DNA of 15,725 nucleotides, from contig CAYRGC010000023.1 in assembly GCA_964423795.1 (NCBI GenBank), forward strand, positions 1 through 15,725, given 5' to 3'. The stretch is from CAYRGC01 sp964423795. GTDB lineage: Bacteria; Patescibacteriota; Gracilibacteria; Peribacterales; Peribacteraceae. This document shows, in pieces, positions 15,315 through 15,725 of this stretch (its first letter is position 1; every line of letters starts with the position of its first letter). Under the pieces are notes generated by a model, which saw only the letters and a program-made list of their open reading frames with translations, made no database searches and was not told where the DNA came from. Position numbers and translations under genes: made by a program.

Positions 15315-15345
15315 GCGGGGGTGACTAGTGATTAGCGAGTAGTGA
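15315..15345. repeat. Degenerate 7-nt tandem repeats between atpD and atpC
   Basis: Read on the minus strand from within the atpD stop region, the spacer splits into 7-nt units ATCACTA, CTCGCTA, ATCACTA, then GTCACCC. The plus-strand equivalent TAGTGAT-type units resemble the GTGACGA/GTGATTG units upstream of atpB. The tract places stop codons in several frames. Confidence 0.5.
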
Positions 15346-15725
15346 TCAGAGCTTGATTTCGTCGATGGAGCCCTTCATGAAGAACTCCTGCTCCGGCACC
15401 GAGTCGTACTGGCCTTCGAGGATGGCCTTGAAGGAGCGGACGGTGTCCTTGCGCGTGACGAACTTGCCGGGCGCGCCGGTAAAGACCTCGGCGACGAAGC
15501 ACGGCTGGGAGAGGAAGCGCTGGATGCGGCGTGCGCGACCGACGGTACGCTTGTCCTCCTCGGAAAGCTCTTCCATGCCGAGGATCGCGATGATGTCCTG
15601 GAGCTCCTTGTAGCGTTGGAGCACCTTCTGGACGCCGCGGGCGACGTCGTAGTGCTCCTGGCCCACGACGGCGGGCGTGAGGATGGACGAGGTGGAATCG
15701 AGCGGGTCGACCGCCGGGTAGATGC
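15346..15725 (-). CDS. atpD: F-type ATP synthase beta subunit, C-terminal part (runs off right edge)
   Basis: Catalytic F1 subunit; only the last 126 or so residues are in the window. The visible part begins in the conserved segment IYPAVDPLDSTSSILTPAVVGQEHYDVARGVQKVLQRYKELQDIIAILGMEELSEEDK, which contains the DELSEED-type loop (here MEELSEED) that contacts gamma. The helical C-terminal domain follows with RARRIQRFLSQPCFVAEVFTGAPGKFV and ends at SIDEIKL. The Walker A and catalytic Glu lie beyond the right edge. It is upstream of atpC and first among the visible atp genes, a rotated order relative to the usual operon in which D and C come last. Confidence 0.97.
   Translation of the reverse strand, partial: IYPAVDPLDSTSSILTPAVVGQEHYDVARGVQKVLQRYKELQDIIAILGMEELSEEDKRTVGRARRIQRFLSQPCFVAEVFTGAPGKFVTRKDTVRSFKAILEGQYDSVPEQEFFMKGSIDEIKL

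Overview
This is a GC-rich (roughly 60% by eye) bacterial chromosome segment with tightly packed genes, the standard genetic code (TGA is a normal stop) and no phage, IS or CRISPR content. It holds the start of gyrB, rpsU and an almost complete F-type ATP synthase locus. The organism cannot be named from the sequence. A lineage of the Patescibacteria/CPR type is my best but weak guess, from near-leaderless genes without Shine-Dalgarno sites, a shortened delta subunit, short TGA/AATT-rich repeat spacers and an S-layer-homology surface protein.

Layout. 1-1087 (-): N-terminal two thirds of GyrB, running off the left edge. 1179-2080 (+): a methyltransferase-like orphan, then rpsU with a clear terminator. 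2131-2526 (-): a small unknown gene, divergent from a P-type Ca2+-ATPase (2638-5361, +), which overlaps a SAM methyltransferase by 4 nt. 6020-7675 (-): an unknown soluble protein and a seven-helix membrane protein, each with its own promoter. 7725-15725 (-): the ATP synthase locus, read right to left as atpD, atpC, atpI-like, [SLH gene on the opposite strand], atpB, [kinase-like gene], atpE, atpF, atpH, atpA, atpG.

How it works together. The ATP synthase order is rotated (D-C first, then I-B-E-F-H-A-G), and two foreign-looking genes sit inside it: a secreted TIMP-like/SLH protein on the opposite strand and a protein-kinase-fold gene coupled to atpB. Nearly identical promoters precede atpB and atpE, so the locus is probably transcribed as at least three units (D-C-I, B-kinase, E-F-H-A-G). 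The c subunit has proton-type ligands.

Most notable signals. (1) A pair of inverted, covarying 8-4-8 hairpins sits in frame inside the Ca2+-ATPase gene and looks like a protein-coding palindromic element. (2) An interleaved double inverted repeat (pseudoknot topology) lies between atpE and atpF. (3) Seven or more genes have a -10 box only 6-13 nt before the start codon. (4) Several atp spacers carry degenerate 7-nt repeats or repeat-family fragments.
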